Both the position numbers and the translations under genes were made by a program. The notes below the pieces were generated by a model. The model made no database searches. It was given only the letters and a program-made list of their open reading frames with translations, and was not told the origin of the DNA. From positions 31,229,552 to 31,293,551 of the forward strand of contig AP025047.1 of the NCBI GenBank assembly GCA_036186865.1: a stretch of DNA of 64,000 nt. The letters run 5' to 3'. The stretch comes from Eustoma russellianum (Eukaryota; Streptophyta; Magnoliopsida; Gentianales; Gentianaceae). Positions 10,796 through 23,328 of the stretch are shown piece after piece; positions within the stretch are counted from its first letter, which is position 1, and each line of letters opens with the position of its first letter.

Positions 10796-13560
10796 CTACC
10801 CACCCTATCATGTTGAGCAGCAGGTGAGTCAAATACGGCTTATTTTCATGCTATGATTGATGACAAATATCAGCGTCAGTGGATCAGACAGTTGACTGAT
10901 TTTGCAGGCGATGCTCTTGAGGACTCAGATGTGCAAGGTCAAGCAGCAGTAGATTATTTCTCACAGGTGTTTACAGCTGAGCCTGTTATGAATATGGAGT
11001 CCATTCTTCAACATATGCCATCTCTGGTGTCAACAGCTGACAATGCAATGTTAATGCGTATCCCGGGTATGCAGGTAATAAACGATGATGTGTGGTGTTT
11101 AAATCTTATTTGTACTGTAAGCCCTGATGGTTTCAATGGACATTTTTTCAGAACGTGCTGGCCTATCCTTAAGCAAGATGTAACTTGTGCTGTTCAGGAG
11201 TTCTTTTTTGGGGTTCCACCGCCGTAGGCTATGTTATCCTCGCTCATAACTTTGATACCCAAGAAACAAAACCCTGCTACTTATGCTGACTTTTGTCCTG
11301 TTTGCCTCTAAAATTTTATTAGTAAAGTTACCACACGGGTGATTGCAACTCGACTCTCTACATTGTTGCCTTCCATTATATCTGTAGAGCAAATCGGTTT
11401 TTTGAAAGGCCATGACATCATTGAGCATGTAACGCTGGCTAACGAAATAGTTCATCTCATTGACAAGAAAACACGAGGTGCAAATATCATGATTAAATTA
11501 GACATGGCTAAAGACTTTGATCATGTCAATTGGTGTTATTTAGAAAATATTCTGCATAAATTCGGCTTCCATGATCGTTTCATTACAATTGTTTTAAATA
11601 GCATGCGCTTTTCAAAGCTGTTGGTGGCAATTAAAGGAAAAAGTTATGGCTTGTTCTCTCTAACTCGAGGGGTGAAACAAGGCGATCCACTTTCTCCACT
11701 TTTATTTATACTGGGATCTGAAGGTTTTAGTCGAGGACTTAATCATGTATTTTTATCTGTTACTGTATATGGATTTAACACAGGCTGAGTCACTCGAGTG
11801 TCTCATTTAGCATGTGCAGATGACTTACTTATCTTTTCAAATGGCTCTGCTAATAATGTGCGTCTATTTCAGTCTTTTCTTCGTGACTATCAGAGAGCGT
11901 CTATGTCAACCGATCGACCTTAGTTGCTATTGGGAATATATTGGATATGTAAGCTTCCTCTCTACCCATTAAGTACTCGGGCTCGTATCTATATCAGGGA
12001 GTTAACCGTGCCAAATATTGTCAATCGCTATTCCAACACTTTGACACCAAACTCTCTGATTGGCAGCGTCATCTCCTTACACCAGGAGGATGGCTACTTT
12101 TAATTAAATTTGTCCTTGCATCTCTTTCACTACATTTAATGGCCGCTGCTAGCTTACCTAAAAGTGTGATAAGCATAATTTACCAGCGCATGGCAAATTT
12201 TCTTTCGGGACCTCGGCATCATTAGGTCTCATGGAAATACATTACAAGGCAAGAACTGGAAGGTGGACTGGGTATTCATAGTCTAAGTCACATCCAAATT
12301 GCGTATGATTGTAAAATTTGGTGGAATTATAATACTAGCTCCACATTGTGGGCTAGGTATGCGCACCAACGCAATGGCACATGTATGTATTTCATCCCTC
12401 GTATATATGATTCGCCAGGTTGGAAGAGGATTTGCTCCGTTAATGATATATGCTCCACCTATGCATCGAATGATGCTGCATTTCCATGGACTTCGGCCCT
12501 AGGTGGGCAATTTACATTGGAACATGCATATGCGGACCTTTGTCCGCAAAACATCATGATTTTCTCTCATAAATACATATGGTGGAAGTCAATTCCTACA
12601 TCGGCCAATACCTTCATGTGGAAAATTTTTATCATGCGCTTCCCTTTATGGATAATTTGCGTTGTCTTTCTCACGCTTGCCCAAACTTTGTCCATTTTGT
12701 AAGTTGGATTCCGCCACCATTGATCATGTTTTTTGCGCTGTCGATTGGTTTGGAATGCATGGACAACATTCGCTATTCATTTGGATGGTCCTTTACCTCG
12801 GGGCTTGTCACTACGGACAAATCTCTTACGGTGGTGGTTTTCAACAGAACGCTCTCTTTTGGGACACTTCCGCATTATTCTGCCAATTATGCTTTGTTGG
12901 GAAGTATGGAAGATTTATACGAGCATAGTCCTTAGATCATCAGATATTGCGTTGCAAGATTATATATGTGAGTGAGACAACAATGTTATGTTTGGGCAGC
13001 AACATTATCAGGCACTAAGTTGGCAACCAATTATTCACACCTTATCCATCTTGGATTTTCCCAATCCTTCGGACTCCTAAGATCACAGTTTTGAAGTGGC
13101 AACTGCTTCTTTCAGGTAAGTTAAAGTTGAACGTTGATGCATCTTCAGGCAGGCACTCTACTACGGCAGGTGCAATGTTGCGTGATCATTCTGGTCATAT
13201 ATTGTTGCAATTGCATTGCTTCTTCCCTGCCTTCCACCTCTTCACGCAGAGCTGCAGGCAGTGCTATATAGTCTCATTTATTTTGGATGTTGGCACCAGA
13301 ATATACTCATGAAGATAGATTCTCTAGAGGTAACCAAAATGGGAGACTCATCGATATCCAGACTGCAAGAGTATAAGCGATAAGACTTTTCTTCGACTAA
13401 CATGCAGCTCGCTCCATTATGCTCCTCGTCAAGTTAATATGATAGCGCATTATCTAGCACAACATGTACGTTTCGCAGCCAGCGCACTGACATTTACGTC
13501 TCCTTCTCACCTTCCGTATGTTGCCCACGGCTATTATTTTACCGATGTTAAAACATCAAC
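10796..13560 (+). pseudogene. LINE-D ORF2 fragment: RT, zf-RVT, RNase H
   Basis: The linker before the RT is open at 10853-11227 (VDYFSQVFTAEP, DGFNGHFFRTCW). The RT fingers and palm are open for 149 codons at 11339-11788: VEQIGFLKGHDI, NIMIKLDMAKDFDHVNW, then LTRGVKQGDPLSPLLF. The catalytic box follows after a TGA as CADD at 11813-11824, with Cys in place of the usual Phe and both Asp retained. A zf-RVT-like block lies near 12480-12760 (TSANTFMWKIF, then an HVFC-like end). An RNase H start lies at 13091-13230 (KLKLNVDASSGR, LRDHSGHI). Frames shift several times and stops are frequent, so this is a fossil. Confidence 0.8.
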
Positions 13561-14444
13561 AATGTCTGCTTCGGACTAAGTGCTACTCACGTTTAAAACT
13601 TAGAAATGGTTCCCTGTATCCCCGTGATACAGGCAACTTCAGTACATATTTCTTACTTGGCTGTTTTTGCTCACATATGCATGTCACTCTCTCATCATCT
13701 ACTTGACTGTTTTTTATGAGAGCTTATTACGGCATCAAGGTGCGAATTCGCCAGCATCTTTGACTTCATGTGGCTTTGAAGTTTTTGTTGCCATTACTAT
13801 CATAGTATGGGCAACGACGTTATGTGTATTTCTGATTCTTATCACTTCCAATAGATGCTATTTGCTTCATGTCAATGACCAATTTCTTTGTTGTTTCGGA
13901 GGATGGGAAAAGTTCAACCAAGCTTATGCTTTGAATCAAGATCACATTCATATTCTTGGCATATCTGGCAAAACATTACCGTTCCATTATACACACTGTT
14001 TCCTTGGTCTACAATTGACCAAGGTAACGGCGATAAGTATCTATTGGACATTGCTATGTTTAGCCTCTTCTTTAGCGTTTCAGTTTTAATGTCTTCTACC
14101 CTTGGTTTCGAGCTAAATGCAACGGAGTCCATTCACCAAGCCATCGACGCTACATTACGAGGGATCATGCAGCAGCTCTCCAATGATGATGTTTACTTTG
14201 TTGTATTGTCTTGTTATATATTCGTTCAACATACATTTTGCCTTTTAATTTATACTTTACTGCTTTCTGAATTTTTCATATCTATGTATGTCTTTATTTT
14301 ATTATCTCATTTGGTTTGGGAGAGTCTCCCTCCTTAACTAGTTCTTCCACTGTAACCACGGTATTCCTCCGCCACAAGTGAGGGCTATCAATTATTAATA
14401 AAATAACAGGACGGTACAGCCCATCCTCCCACTAAAAATATTTT
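10796..14444 (+). mobile_element. LINE-D, 5'-truncated L1-type LINE
   Basis: A second plus-strand LINE that begins in the region before the RT (a peptide like LIFMLCLMTN just upstream of the RT linker) and runs through RT, zf-RVT and RNase H to a 3' end around 14350-14440. The 3' end has the family block CGGTATTCCTCCGCCACAAG and an AATAAAATA run. It clearly differs from LINE-A at the sequence level, so it is a separate family member. No target-site duplication could be defined. Confidence 0.8.
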
Positions 14445-14690
14445 TTTTGTTGAAGAAAATTTTATTGAAAAATAACCTCACTTGTGGTGGAGGAAAACCT
14501 TATTACATAATTGAGTCATCTTAAGAAAAAAGCGAACGTAAAGAGATAATGATTATCAGCCTCCAATCATATATGACATGCCGCATTAAAACCTTGCCAA
14601 GTAAAACCACACTTGTGGATAAAACCTTGGTGAAAGAAAAAGCATACATATTTATATATACACACACACACACACATATATATGAATATA
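14445..14690 (-). mobile_element. LINE-F, 5'-truncated LINE 3' end
   Basis: The plus strand starts with a T-run at about 14442-14450. On the minus strand it reads as a LINE 3' UTR with AAGGTTTTATCCACAAGTG (near 14605-14625) and TTTCCTCCACCACAAGTGAG (near 14475-14495). It closely parallels fragments E and G. It stops at a CA-repeat near 14660-14675. Its tail faces the LINE-D tail, giving a second tail-to-tail junction. The right boundary is uncertain. Confidence 0.65.
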
Positions 14691-15696
14691 AGTTGTGTGA
14701 TCTATATATGAAGGGCAGAATGGATTATTTGGTTGATGGATATTAGCAAAAATGAATTTTGCATAGATAGTGGTATAATTTTGATAAGTATATGATGATA
14801 ACCTATAATGCATGTATGATTTTATGTGAGATAAATTTTGAAATTGGTATTGATTTTTTATGAATTTGAGAGTGGCATAAGTTTGGATTTTGCATGATTT
14901 GATCATAAAATAAGGATGAAAATAGCATAAGGTGAATTCTAGTGGCTGGTGGCGGCGTCAGGGGCGGCGCGTTAGCCACACAAACAAGCAAAGTGGCGAT
15001 GCGTCGGTAGCACGTGTAGTGCATGCAATGTGTTAGGCATGAACTGTGCTTGCTGCCTATGGTATTTGATATGAGAAAATATAGATGGTGTGAGTTTTGG
15101 AGGGACGTCGAGGGGTAAGAAGTGGTTGTGTAGGAAATGAGGGCTTTGGGAGTGGGGAGGGGGCTAGTCAAAGGAGTGGGGTGGAGGACTAGTTCTGGCA
15201 GGGGTAGGGTAGCAGTGTGGCCGAGGGTGTTGGGGCAAGGGGGTGAGGTAAGTTGGATGGTGGGTTGGTGATAAAGTCGACCGAAGGAGATACGTATATG
15301 TATATATGTGCATATGTACATGTATAGGCATGGGCATGTATATGTATATAGATATAGCATAGTTAGGAGCTATTTGGATATTTGGAATTAATTTTATTGG
15401 TTATTTGGAATGATTTGTGATTTGATATTTGGAATGAATTGTGATTGGACAATTGGAATTGACTTGGAAAATATTTGGAAATTTGGAAACTATTTAGAAA
15501 TTCGGTATTTGGAAATTGTTTTGGAAATTTTTGCATTGCATATTGCAAAATTCACCCTTACAAAGGAAATATATCGGTAAGCTGGATTGATCCCAAACAA
15601 ACAGAGCATACGAACATAACTACCTAGTCTGGGACAAGATACTCGGACATAATAGCACCTGGGCATATTGGCTGGTTCGATAGATTGCCTATGCAT
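14691..15696. other. Unassigned intergenic DNA
   Basis: About 1 kb with no gene or element that I recognise. It includes a G/T-rich stretch (15060-15260), an alternating TATATG/TACATG stretch (15290-15360) and the TTGGAA-rich block described separately. Open frames here are short and low-complexity and I do not support them as coding. Confidence 0.4.
15363..15545. repeat. TTTGGAA-rich degenerate short-period repeat
   Basis: The word TTTGGAA or TTGGAA recurs at irregular spacing of about 8 to 25 bases over roughly 180 bp, interspersed with TTGTGATT. It looks like a decayed microsatellite-derived tract rather than a gene or regulatory array. Confidence 0.6.
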
Positions 15697-16416
15697 ATTG
15701 TAGGACCTGTATAGAACAACTAAAAGGGGGGGTTGAATAGTGGGTGCGGAAATTTTGGTTTTTAAAACATTTTGAACCAAAAACCTCACTTCTGAAAACA
15801 GTTTATATTTTTAGATCCTGATTTGAAATAACTAAATGACCTAGTTAAACACCTTCAAAAATTATGAAATTTGATGTGACTGAACTCTCTAATGTTATAA
15901 GTATCTCATACAAAGTTGATAATAAAACTCCACTCCTAACCCCTTGAAAAAACTTTCTTGGTCAGATTGCACGAATTAGCCAGAAACTGTGCTCCGACTT
16001 GAAATTTTATTCCAATTAACTGGAGACTCCAAATGGTCTGAAAATTTAATGACAAGACCCTCAAGATATTTATTATAATGGGTTAAAACAGTTTTTGAAA
16101 ATTCTTTTGGAAAGTAAGTCGACTACGTTGACGTTCTTAGCCTTTGCAAATTTGAAAAACAGATTGTACTAGTCTCAGAATTATTCACGTTTAACTGACT
16201 TATACTTATCCAAATGAGTTAAAACTTGTGCCAAATAAAAACTAAGAGGCTTGACTATGTTTCTGCAAAATTTTACGATTTTTGAAAATTGTTTGCAATT
16301 TTTACCTTTGCAATGAAATTGATGCAAAATGCAGGAAACCGAATTTAATATGCAGTAAAGTAAAGACCAGGGATTTTATACTGGTTCAGTTAAAACAACC
16401 TACTCCAGTCTTCGAG
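15697..16416. other. Unclassified dispersed-type repeat, left part (split by Copia)
   Basis: The region opens around 15697-15735 with TGTAGGACCTG and an AACTAAAAGGGGGGGTTGAA block. It runs to ACTGGTTCAGTTAAAACAAC and CTACTCCAGTC just before the Copia insertion at 16417. Similar G-run-GTTGAATAG heads and TACTGGTTCAG blocks occur in repetitive plant DNA, from memory. The sequence continues on the far side of the Copia element at 25689 after the TCGAG duplication. No coding capacity was seen. Confidence 0.45.
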
Positions 16417-17773
16417 TGTTAGGAAATCCGACAAGATCACTGCTAAACACGCAGCGGAAAAACAAAACTTAATCTTCGATTTCCTACCAAGAATCCATAT
16501 TGTTCGTTTAATTCGATAAAAGAAATTCAAAACTTTACCTCTGTAGAGAGGTGCGATATCACGAACACCCTCTACTGGTACCCACACGAATGCTTCCACC
16601 CGGAGTACTAGCTCTTGAACGGCGCGGCTAAGAGAATTCGTTTTCCTCCAAAAACGATTTCATTTTTTTTCTGATGATAGTCTGTGTTCTCTCTCCGAGA
16701 TGCACATCATATATAGATATAAGAAGACATGAAATCCGAGACCAAATCGGATTAGTTAAGTCAATCAGAATGTATATCAGATATGGATCTCATCAGGATG
16801 TTCAAAATCCATATCAAATATGGATTCATTCGTTATTATCTGATAATACATATATATATATATAATTATAAAAACAAAATAATATTAATAATAATTAATA
16901 TCTAATGTTAATATTATTAATATTATTAACATCAGCCCATACGCATTCTTGTGTGTGACCCGATAGGCCCATATTAATTGGCAGTAGGTTAAATCTCCAT
17001 TAAAGAAACAAGTCGTAATTGGTCTCTTGCAAGAGATTACGACTACCCAATTAATACGAGTACAGTCCAACTAGCCTAATAATAGCACATGCATTAATCT
17101 CTTTGTCATACGATATCTAGTTTGAACATAATCCATGGTCAGCGTCATACTTATATTGTTCAAATATATGATTACTCGATCTCTAAGTAGACTGATAAAA
17201 CAAATGATATTGATCACACTATCAATTCATTTGAGCACGGCCACGCATTTCACAGTCTCACTGATCGAGGGGCCCAAAGATATCTCTCTCAAAAGAGAGG
17301 GACAAATTCTATCTTGATTGTTCAATATCCTCTACATAATTTGTATCATAATCAATCATGACCTTTATTATTATCCAGTTACGGATAACGTTAGATCATG
17401 TAAAAATATAATAGTGCTTATGTTGGAAAATATGACAATCTCAAGTCTAAGGATTAAAACATGACTATCATGAGATTTACTTATGACGCTAATCCATGTA
17501 GTAATCTCATGACGGGTCTATCCAATACACTATTCTCTAACAAGTATCTATGAGATTGATTTGTATCACCATACACATAATCATCTCATGATTATCAAAT
17601 CAATACTCATACTGGCTATAAATCATTATATCTCTATAACAATAATGAACCAGGGACATATATTATAATTGTATAACATACTAACCAACAATAATGATAA
17701 TAAAACCTCTTTATTAATAATAAATGTATAACATAAAACATCTAAATCATGGTCTAAGGCACACACACTAACA
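16417..17773 (-). repeat. 3' LTR of the Copia element
   Basis: 1357 bp, from TGTTAGGAAATCCGACAAG to GCACACACACTAACA. It aligns with 23343-24649 plus 25607-25683 of the right LTR. It includes a TATATA run near 16850-16862. Confidence 0.95.
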
Positions 17774-17783
17774 ATCTCCCACT
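17774..17783 (-). other. Polypurine tract of the Copia element
   Basis: The plus strand reads ATCTCCCACT directly inside the left LTR, giving the purine-rich AGTGGGAGAT on the minus strand at the position expected for plus-strand priming. Confidence 0.8.
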
Positions 17784-17793
17784 TGCACTAGGC

Positions 17794-18780
17794 CTACAAA
17801 TATCTGAGACCCATACATCTAGTGTGCTGATCATGCTTGGCCCGCGAGAGAGGCTTAGTCAATGGATCTGCTATGTTATCGTTTGTGTCAACTTTGCATA
17901 TCTTGACATCTCCTCTATCGATGATGTCTCGAATGAGATGGTAGCACCTGAGTATATGTTTAGATCTCTGATGAGACATAGGCTCTTTTGCTTGTGCTAT
18001 GGCACCATTATTGTCACAATAAATGTCCACAGGATTTGCAATGCTAGGTGCCACTCCTAGCTCAATGATGAACTTCTTCAACCAAACTGCTTCTTTAGCT
18101 GCACTGATGCTGCTATATACTCAGCCTCTGTTATAGAATCAGCCATAGTACTTTGTTTTGAACTTCTCCAACTAACAGCTCCACCATTCAATGTGAATAC
18201 AAAACTGGACTGCGATTTGAAATCATCAATGTCGGTTTGGAAACTAGCATCTATGTAGCCATTTACAACTAACTCGTCATCCAAACCTCCATAAACCAAG
18301 AATACATCTTTAGTTCTTCTGATGTACTTAAGAATATTCTTGACCGCTGTCTAGTGACCTTCACGGGGGCCAGCTTGATATCTACTTGTTGTACTCAATG
18401 GATATGAGACATCTGGTCTAGTACATAACATGGCATACATGATCATCCTATAGCAGAAGCATAAGGAATTTTATTCATTCGATCTCTCTCATCAGATGTC
18501 CGAGGACATTGATTCTTGTTAAGATGAATGCCATGAGACATAGATAGGAATCCTTTCTTGGACTCTTGCATGTTGAACCTCTACAACATTTTATCTATGT
18601 ATGTATTTGACTCAAGCCTATTATCCTTTTAGATCTATCTCTATAGATCTTGATACCAAGGATATAGGTAGCCTCACCCAAGTCTTTCATTGAGAATGAA
18701 TTCCCTAACTAAGCCTTAACCTTTTCAAGGTAGGGATATTCCCAATAAGCAGTATGCCACCCACATATAAGACCAGAAAT
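17794..18780 (-). pseudogene. Copia RT thumb and RNase H, with mutated YVDD box
   Basis: At the upstream end the RT catalytic box reads LVLYVGGILLIG (codons at 18756-18767). Both Asp of the canonical YVDD are Gly, so the polymerase cannot work. After several stops and shifts the RNase H appears in two overlapping frames: 18299-18078 (VNGYIDASFQTD, GGAVSWRSSKQST, EAEYIAAS) and 18081-17794 (VDIYCDNNGAIAQA, HQRSKHILRCYHLI, NIADPLTKPL). The Asp, Glu and Asp expected for RNase H are visible, but a frameshift near 18080 splits the domain. The C-terminus ends close to the polypurine tract, as is usual for Copia. Confidence 0.88.
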
Positions 18781-19850
18781 ACTACTGCACTCCCACTAAC
18801 CATCTTGTAAACACAAGGTTCATCTTCATTCTTGATGAAACCAAAGTTCTTAACAGTTTCATCAAAGTGAAGATTCTAGCTTCAAGATGCTTGCTTCAAT
18901 CCACAGATGGATCTTTGAAGCTTGCAAACCTTCTTTGAATTCTTAAGATTTACAAAATCCTCAGGTTGTGTCATGTACACACCCTCTAGTAAATTTCCAT
19001 TAAGGAAAGCAGTTTTGACATCCATTTGCAAGATCTCATAATCATAGTATGCTGCAATGGCAAGGAGAATTCTAATAGACATAAGCATAGCAACTGGTGA
19101 AAAGGTTTCATCATAGTCTATACCATGAGTTTGCTTGAAACCTTTAGCAACAAGCTTTGCTTTCTAGGTTTGCACATTTCCATCCATGTCAGTTTTTTTC
19201 TTGAAAACCCATTTGCAGCCAATAGTCTTAATACCCTCTGGAGGATCAATCAATGACCAAAATTGGTTATCAGATATGGATTGCATCTCAGAATTCATGG
19301 CTCCTAGCCATTTATCTGAATCTGGACCTGACACAGCTTCTTGATAGGTAGTAGGCTCATCTTGATCTATGAATATAACTTCACTATCATCAGTCACAAG
19401 AAATCCATATCTGTCTAGCTGACGATATATCCTATCAGAGCTGCGTTGGACTTGTGTTACATTTTCAGGATCCACAACTATTTGTGGTTCTGAAATTGTC
19501 TCTAAAGGCGGTTCACTAAAATCTTGTGGAACTTGAGTTTCCTCAAGTTGTACTATACTCCCACTAGTTCTCTTAGAGAGAAACTCCTTTTCTAAAAAAT
19601 TTCCATTTCGAGCAACAAACACTTTGTTCTCTGAGGGAATATAGAAATAGTACCCTTTAGTTTCCTTAGGGTACCCCGCAAAAATACATTTGATAGACTT
19701 TGGAGATAGCTTATCTGACACTAATCTTTTCACATAAGCATCACAACCCCAAATCTTAAGAAAAGACAAACTGGATGTCTTGCCAGTCCATATCTCATAT
19801 GGTGTCTTTTTAACCACTTTAGATGGTATAAACGGTTCAAATGAATGCAG
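18781..19850 (-). pseudogene. Copia integrase C-terminus and RT N-terminus
   Basis: A 217-codon open frame (19817-19164) starts with KTPYEIWTGKTSSLSFLKIW, the GKKP-type end of the integrase. It continues through a variable linker to the RT start (WLGAMNSEMQSI, IGCKWVFKKKTDMDGNVQT), where a TAG interrupts. The frame resumes through KLVAKGFKQTHGIDYDETFS to a 68-codon stretch (19088-18882) with the palm motif LQMDVKTAFLNGNL and KLQRSICGLKQAS. The catalytic Asp of motif A (QMDVKTAF) is present. The order of domains is typical of Ty1/Copia. Confidence 0.9.
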
Positions 19851-19976
19851 CTGTCTCCAAGGCGTAACCCCAAAAAGATTAAATTATTGGCTCAACACCA
19901 TTCCATTGTGGAGTTCCTGGAGAAGTCAACTATGAAACGATTCCACAATTTCTTAGATGTTGATCAAATTATTGGC

Positions 19977-21701
19977 TCAAATATTCACCACCTCGATCTG
20001 ATCGAAGCGTTTTAATTGTCTTACCAAGTTGATTTTGTACTTCATTTTGAAAAGTCTAAACATTTCAAAATACTCATGCTTATGTCTCATTAGGTAGACA
20101 TAGGCATACCTACTCAAATCATCATTAAAAGTTATATAATACTGAAATCCTCCATTGGCTCTAATGCTGATTGGGCCGCATACATTTGTATGTACCAAGC
20201 TCAATAAGTCATTAGCCCTTTCACTATGTCCAGTAAAAGGGGCCTTTGTCATCTTTCCAAGCAAACAAGACTCGCAATTTTCAAATGATTCAAAATCAAA
20301 TGAATCTAATAACCCATCTTGATGGAGTTTAGATACGACCTTCTCATTTATATGGCTAAGGCGACAATGCCACAAATATGTAGGGTTTAATTCATTTGGC
20401 TTAGTTCTCTTTGAAGATATGCTATAAATATTACCATCATTGGAATCATCAAGGTTAAGGACATAAATGCCATTATAACTACTTGCAATACCATAAAGCA
20501 AGTCATTTTTATCAAAAATCAAACACTTCTTATTTTTAATTAAAAATGAATAACCTTCATCATCCAAAACAGATACTGAAATAAGATTCCTACTCATAGT
20601 GGGAACATGAAATCAATTGTTCAAAACTAACAAAAGCTCATTGGGCAAGACAAGCTCATAACTCCCTACAGCTATAGCAGCAACTCTTGCTCTATTGCCA
20701 ACACGTAGGTCCACTTCGTCCTTTTTCAGCATCCTACTCCTTTTGAGCCCCTGCATATTTGTACAAATATGGGATCCACATCCAGTATCTAATGCCCAGG
20801 AGGAAGAAGTAGAAAAATTAATTTCTATAACATAAATACCTGAAGATGTAGTCGCGCTACCCTTCAGCTTCTTCAACTCATCCAAATAAACATCACAATT
20901 TCTTGTCCAATACCCAGGCTTGTTGCAATGGAAAAAAGTTCCTTCCATAGGAACCTTTGCCTTGGGACCAGGTTTTGGTTTAGCTTGACCCTTTGACCCT
21001 TTTACACCCTTTGCACCTTTAGCCTTACACGTGCCTTTAACTTTCCTTTTCATTGGCTTGATATTGACACTCAATACTTGGGTAGGATTTTTGATATTCC
21101 CCTCAGCAGTTTTGAGCATACCATGTAGCTCAGGAATGGACTTTTCTATATTATTTATATTGTAGTTCATGACGAACTGAGAAAAACTGCTAGGCAAAGA
21201 GTGTAGGATCAAATCTGTGGCGAGTTCCAAACTCAGGGGATATCCAACTCTTGCAAGGTGATCTATATAGCCTTTCATCTTCAAAACATGAGCACTAACA
21301 GATTCACCTTCAAACATCTTACAGTCAAAAAGTGCAACAGTGGTGTCAAACCTATCATGCCTAGCCTGTTATTGGAATGCTTGTTTGAGATGCACACTCA
21401 TCTCATAAGCCTCTAAGTGTTCCAGGTTCTTCTGAAGTCCTGGACACACAGTTGCCAACATAAGACATCCTATGTCATTGGAATCTTCCACATGCTTCTT
21501 ATACTTACTCTTAGCAGCAACAAAAGCACCAGCAGGAGAAGGTTCAGGGACAGAGTTATCGAGCATGTAAGACTTCTTTTCTTGCTTGAGAACGATTCTC
21601 AAGTTTCAAAACCAATCAACAAAATTAGTCCCACATTCTTTCAGTTTTTCCTTCTCAAGGATAGATCGCAATGATAAGGTGGAATTGTTATTAGCAGCCA
21701 T
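19977..21701 (-). pseudogene. Copia gag, protease and integrase N-terminus
   Basis: The gag start MAANNNSTLSLRSILEKEKL is at 21701. The first stop (TGA, 21606) interrupts a WFxNLRIVLKQE block in a way that CGA-to-TGA would explain. A second stop lies near 21369. The 234-codon stretch 21317-20613 has the gag core, a Lys-rich linker and a knuckle FFHCNKPGYWTRNC (about 20895-20940) that lacks its first Cys and has Tyr for His. The protease motif WALDTGCGSH follows at about 20770-20800. The 206-codon stretch 20597-19977 carries the pre-integrase block (YLWHCRLSHINEK, CESCLLGKM) and the start of the integrase core, where VHTNVCGP and ITFNDDLSR occur. The first core Asp appears as Asn. Confidence 0.9.
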
Positions 21702-23328
21702 TTTTGATCTACAAAACATGCAAAGTAACACTTTATTAATAATGAGGTTGAAATTTATAAAACTCCCACTGAAACATAACCCTCTAGACAAATATTTTAG
21801 TGAGCTAAGATCCATATTTGACTTAATTCTAAACTCAGCTTTGGCATGACGCTTAAGATTAAGTTATTTAGGTAGGTAACTCCTTTACCAATTACATCTC
21901 ATGTAACTCTTAGAATTTATGGAATAATGAAATCATATATCATTGTATGTTAGATTCCATCTAATGCCTTGAGCCCAAAACCGTTTCGATAGCCCAATTA
22001 AGTCTAACCAATTTTAAACATATGAATAACATTATTACTCATCCTACGTCGCTAGGAATGTTTAAAGCACATTGCTTTGGCAATACCTACTTTAATATAA
22101 TCCCAGTTTTAATAGGTGTTTAAGACATGGATGGCACAAAGATTTAAATTATTAATGAGGGTTCAACTTAGTTTATGCCTTACATTGCATATCATAATAT
22201 CATAGCATCTTATATGCATATATAATCTATCATCCACGCATCTCATACAAAATGATAAATATGTAAACGTGACATAGCGTGGCCAAACTAAATATGATCT
22301 TCATAAGGCCAAATGAAGATAATAAAGGAAACCCTATGTGAAAGACTTCATATTACAACATTTGCAATGATACATATCTTCTAATCTTGAGCTCGTGCCT
22401 CGATCTTCATGGAATCCACTCGTCTTTGGTGTGGGTGTCGCCATCACCCCTTTGGTAGCTTGATTCTTCATTTATTACAATAATAAAGAAAACCTAACTA
22501 CTTGTGAAATAAAATACAAGAAAAACAACAATGGCACGCAGGCCGTGAAAACCCAAAATAAAATATGACTAAGTCAATCACATAGGTCCTAAGGCCATGC
22601 TATGCACCATGCAAAGACATCGTATAATTATAATATATTTCAAGCAAACATATTATAACAAAAAAAATATACTGACATTCTTAATGTCACGGTAACGAAC
22701 TATAGGGCGTACACATACGGCGGTCCGGCTATTTTCTTTTCGTAGCCAAACAGAAAACATCAATCAGATTGAGAATTTTCTTTTCGAAACCCTAACACAG
22801 ACGTGTCAATTATATTAATGATCTTACCGTTTTAAATACGTGTAAACCCTTATAGAAGCATCGATTGAACTGATATTTATCATTCGAAACCCGAAACAGA
22901 ATCATCAATCTGCTATTCGAAATTCGAAACAGAATCATCAATCGAATTGATAATCTCTCATTCAAAATCCAAAACAGAATCATCAATCGAATTGATAATC
23001 TATCATTCGAAATCCAAAACAGAATCATCAATCGAATTAATAATCTGCCATTCGAAATCTGAAATAGCATCATCAATCCTGACAGAATCATTATTGTATC
23101 TTTACATTTGATATAAATTGAATTGTTTTAGTCATCACATAACAATTGAATTATGCCGTTTACAATAATCTCGGGTTATTTTGTTTCATGAAAACGATTT
23201 CAAAACACCAATCTTTTATCATCAAATGAAATTTGAATTAGCGTTTTATACATATCATGCCATACAAAAAACAAAAAACATATAATCACATAAGCATGAT
23301 ATAATCGATTTAAACGAAATCAACAAGT
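21702..23328 (-). other. Copia leader between primer binding site and gag
   Basis: About 1.6 kb without coding capacity, long for a Copia leader. It contains a 44-bp minisatellite (22894-23090) near the primer binding site. Nothing else recognisable was seen. Confidence 0.6.
22894..23090 (-). repeat. 44-bp minisatellite in the Copia leader
   Basis: About four to five tandem copies of a unit containing AAACAGAATCATCAATCGAA followed by TTGATAATCT and a CATTCGAAAT-type stretch. One unit is shortened to about 33 bp. The core ATCAATCGAATTGAT is itself a near-palindrome. The array lies in the untranslated leader, so it is unlikely to be coding. Confidence 0.8.

Noticed and set aside
10541..14444. 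Twin-priming inversion as the explanation for LINE-E next to LINE-D
   Set aside because: Twin priming inverts the 5' part of one element. LINE-E is a 3' end, and its sequence parallels LINE-A and G tails, so it is a separate insertion.
14803..15360. 185-codon minus-strand frame rich in Thr, Ser, Pro and Tyr
   Set aside because: It comes from low-complexity TATATG/TACATG and G-rich DNA, has no motif, and runs into the LINE-F edge. I regard it as chance.
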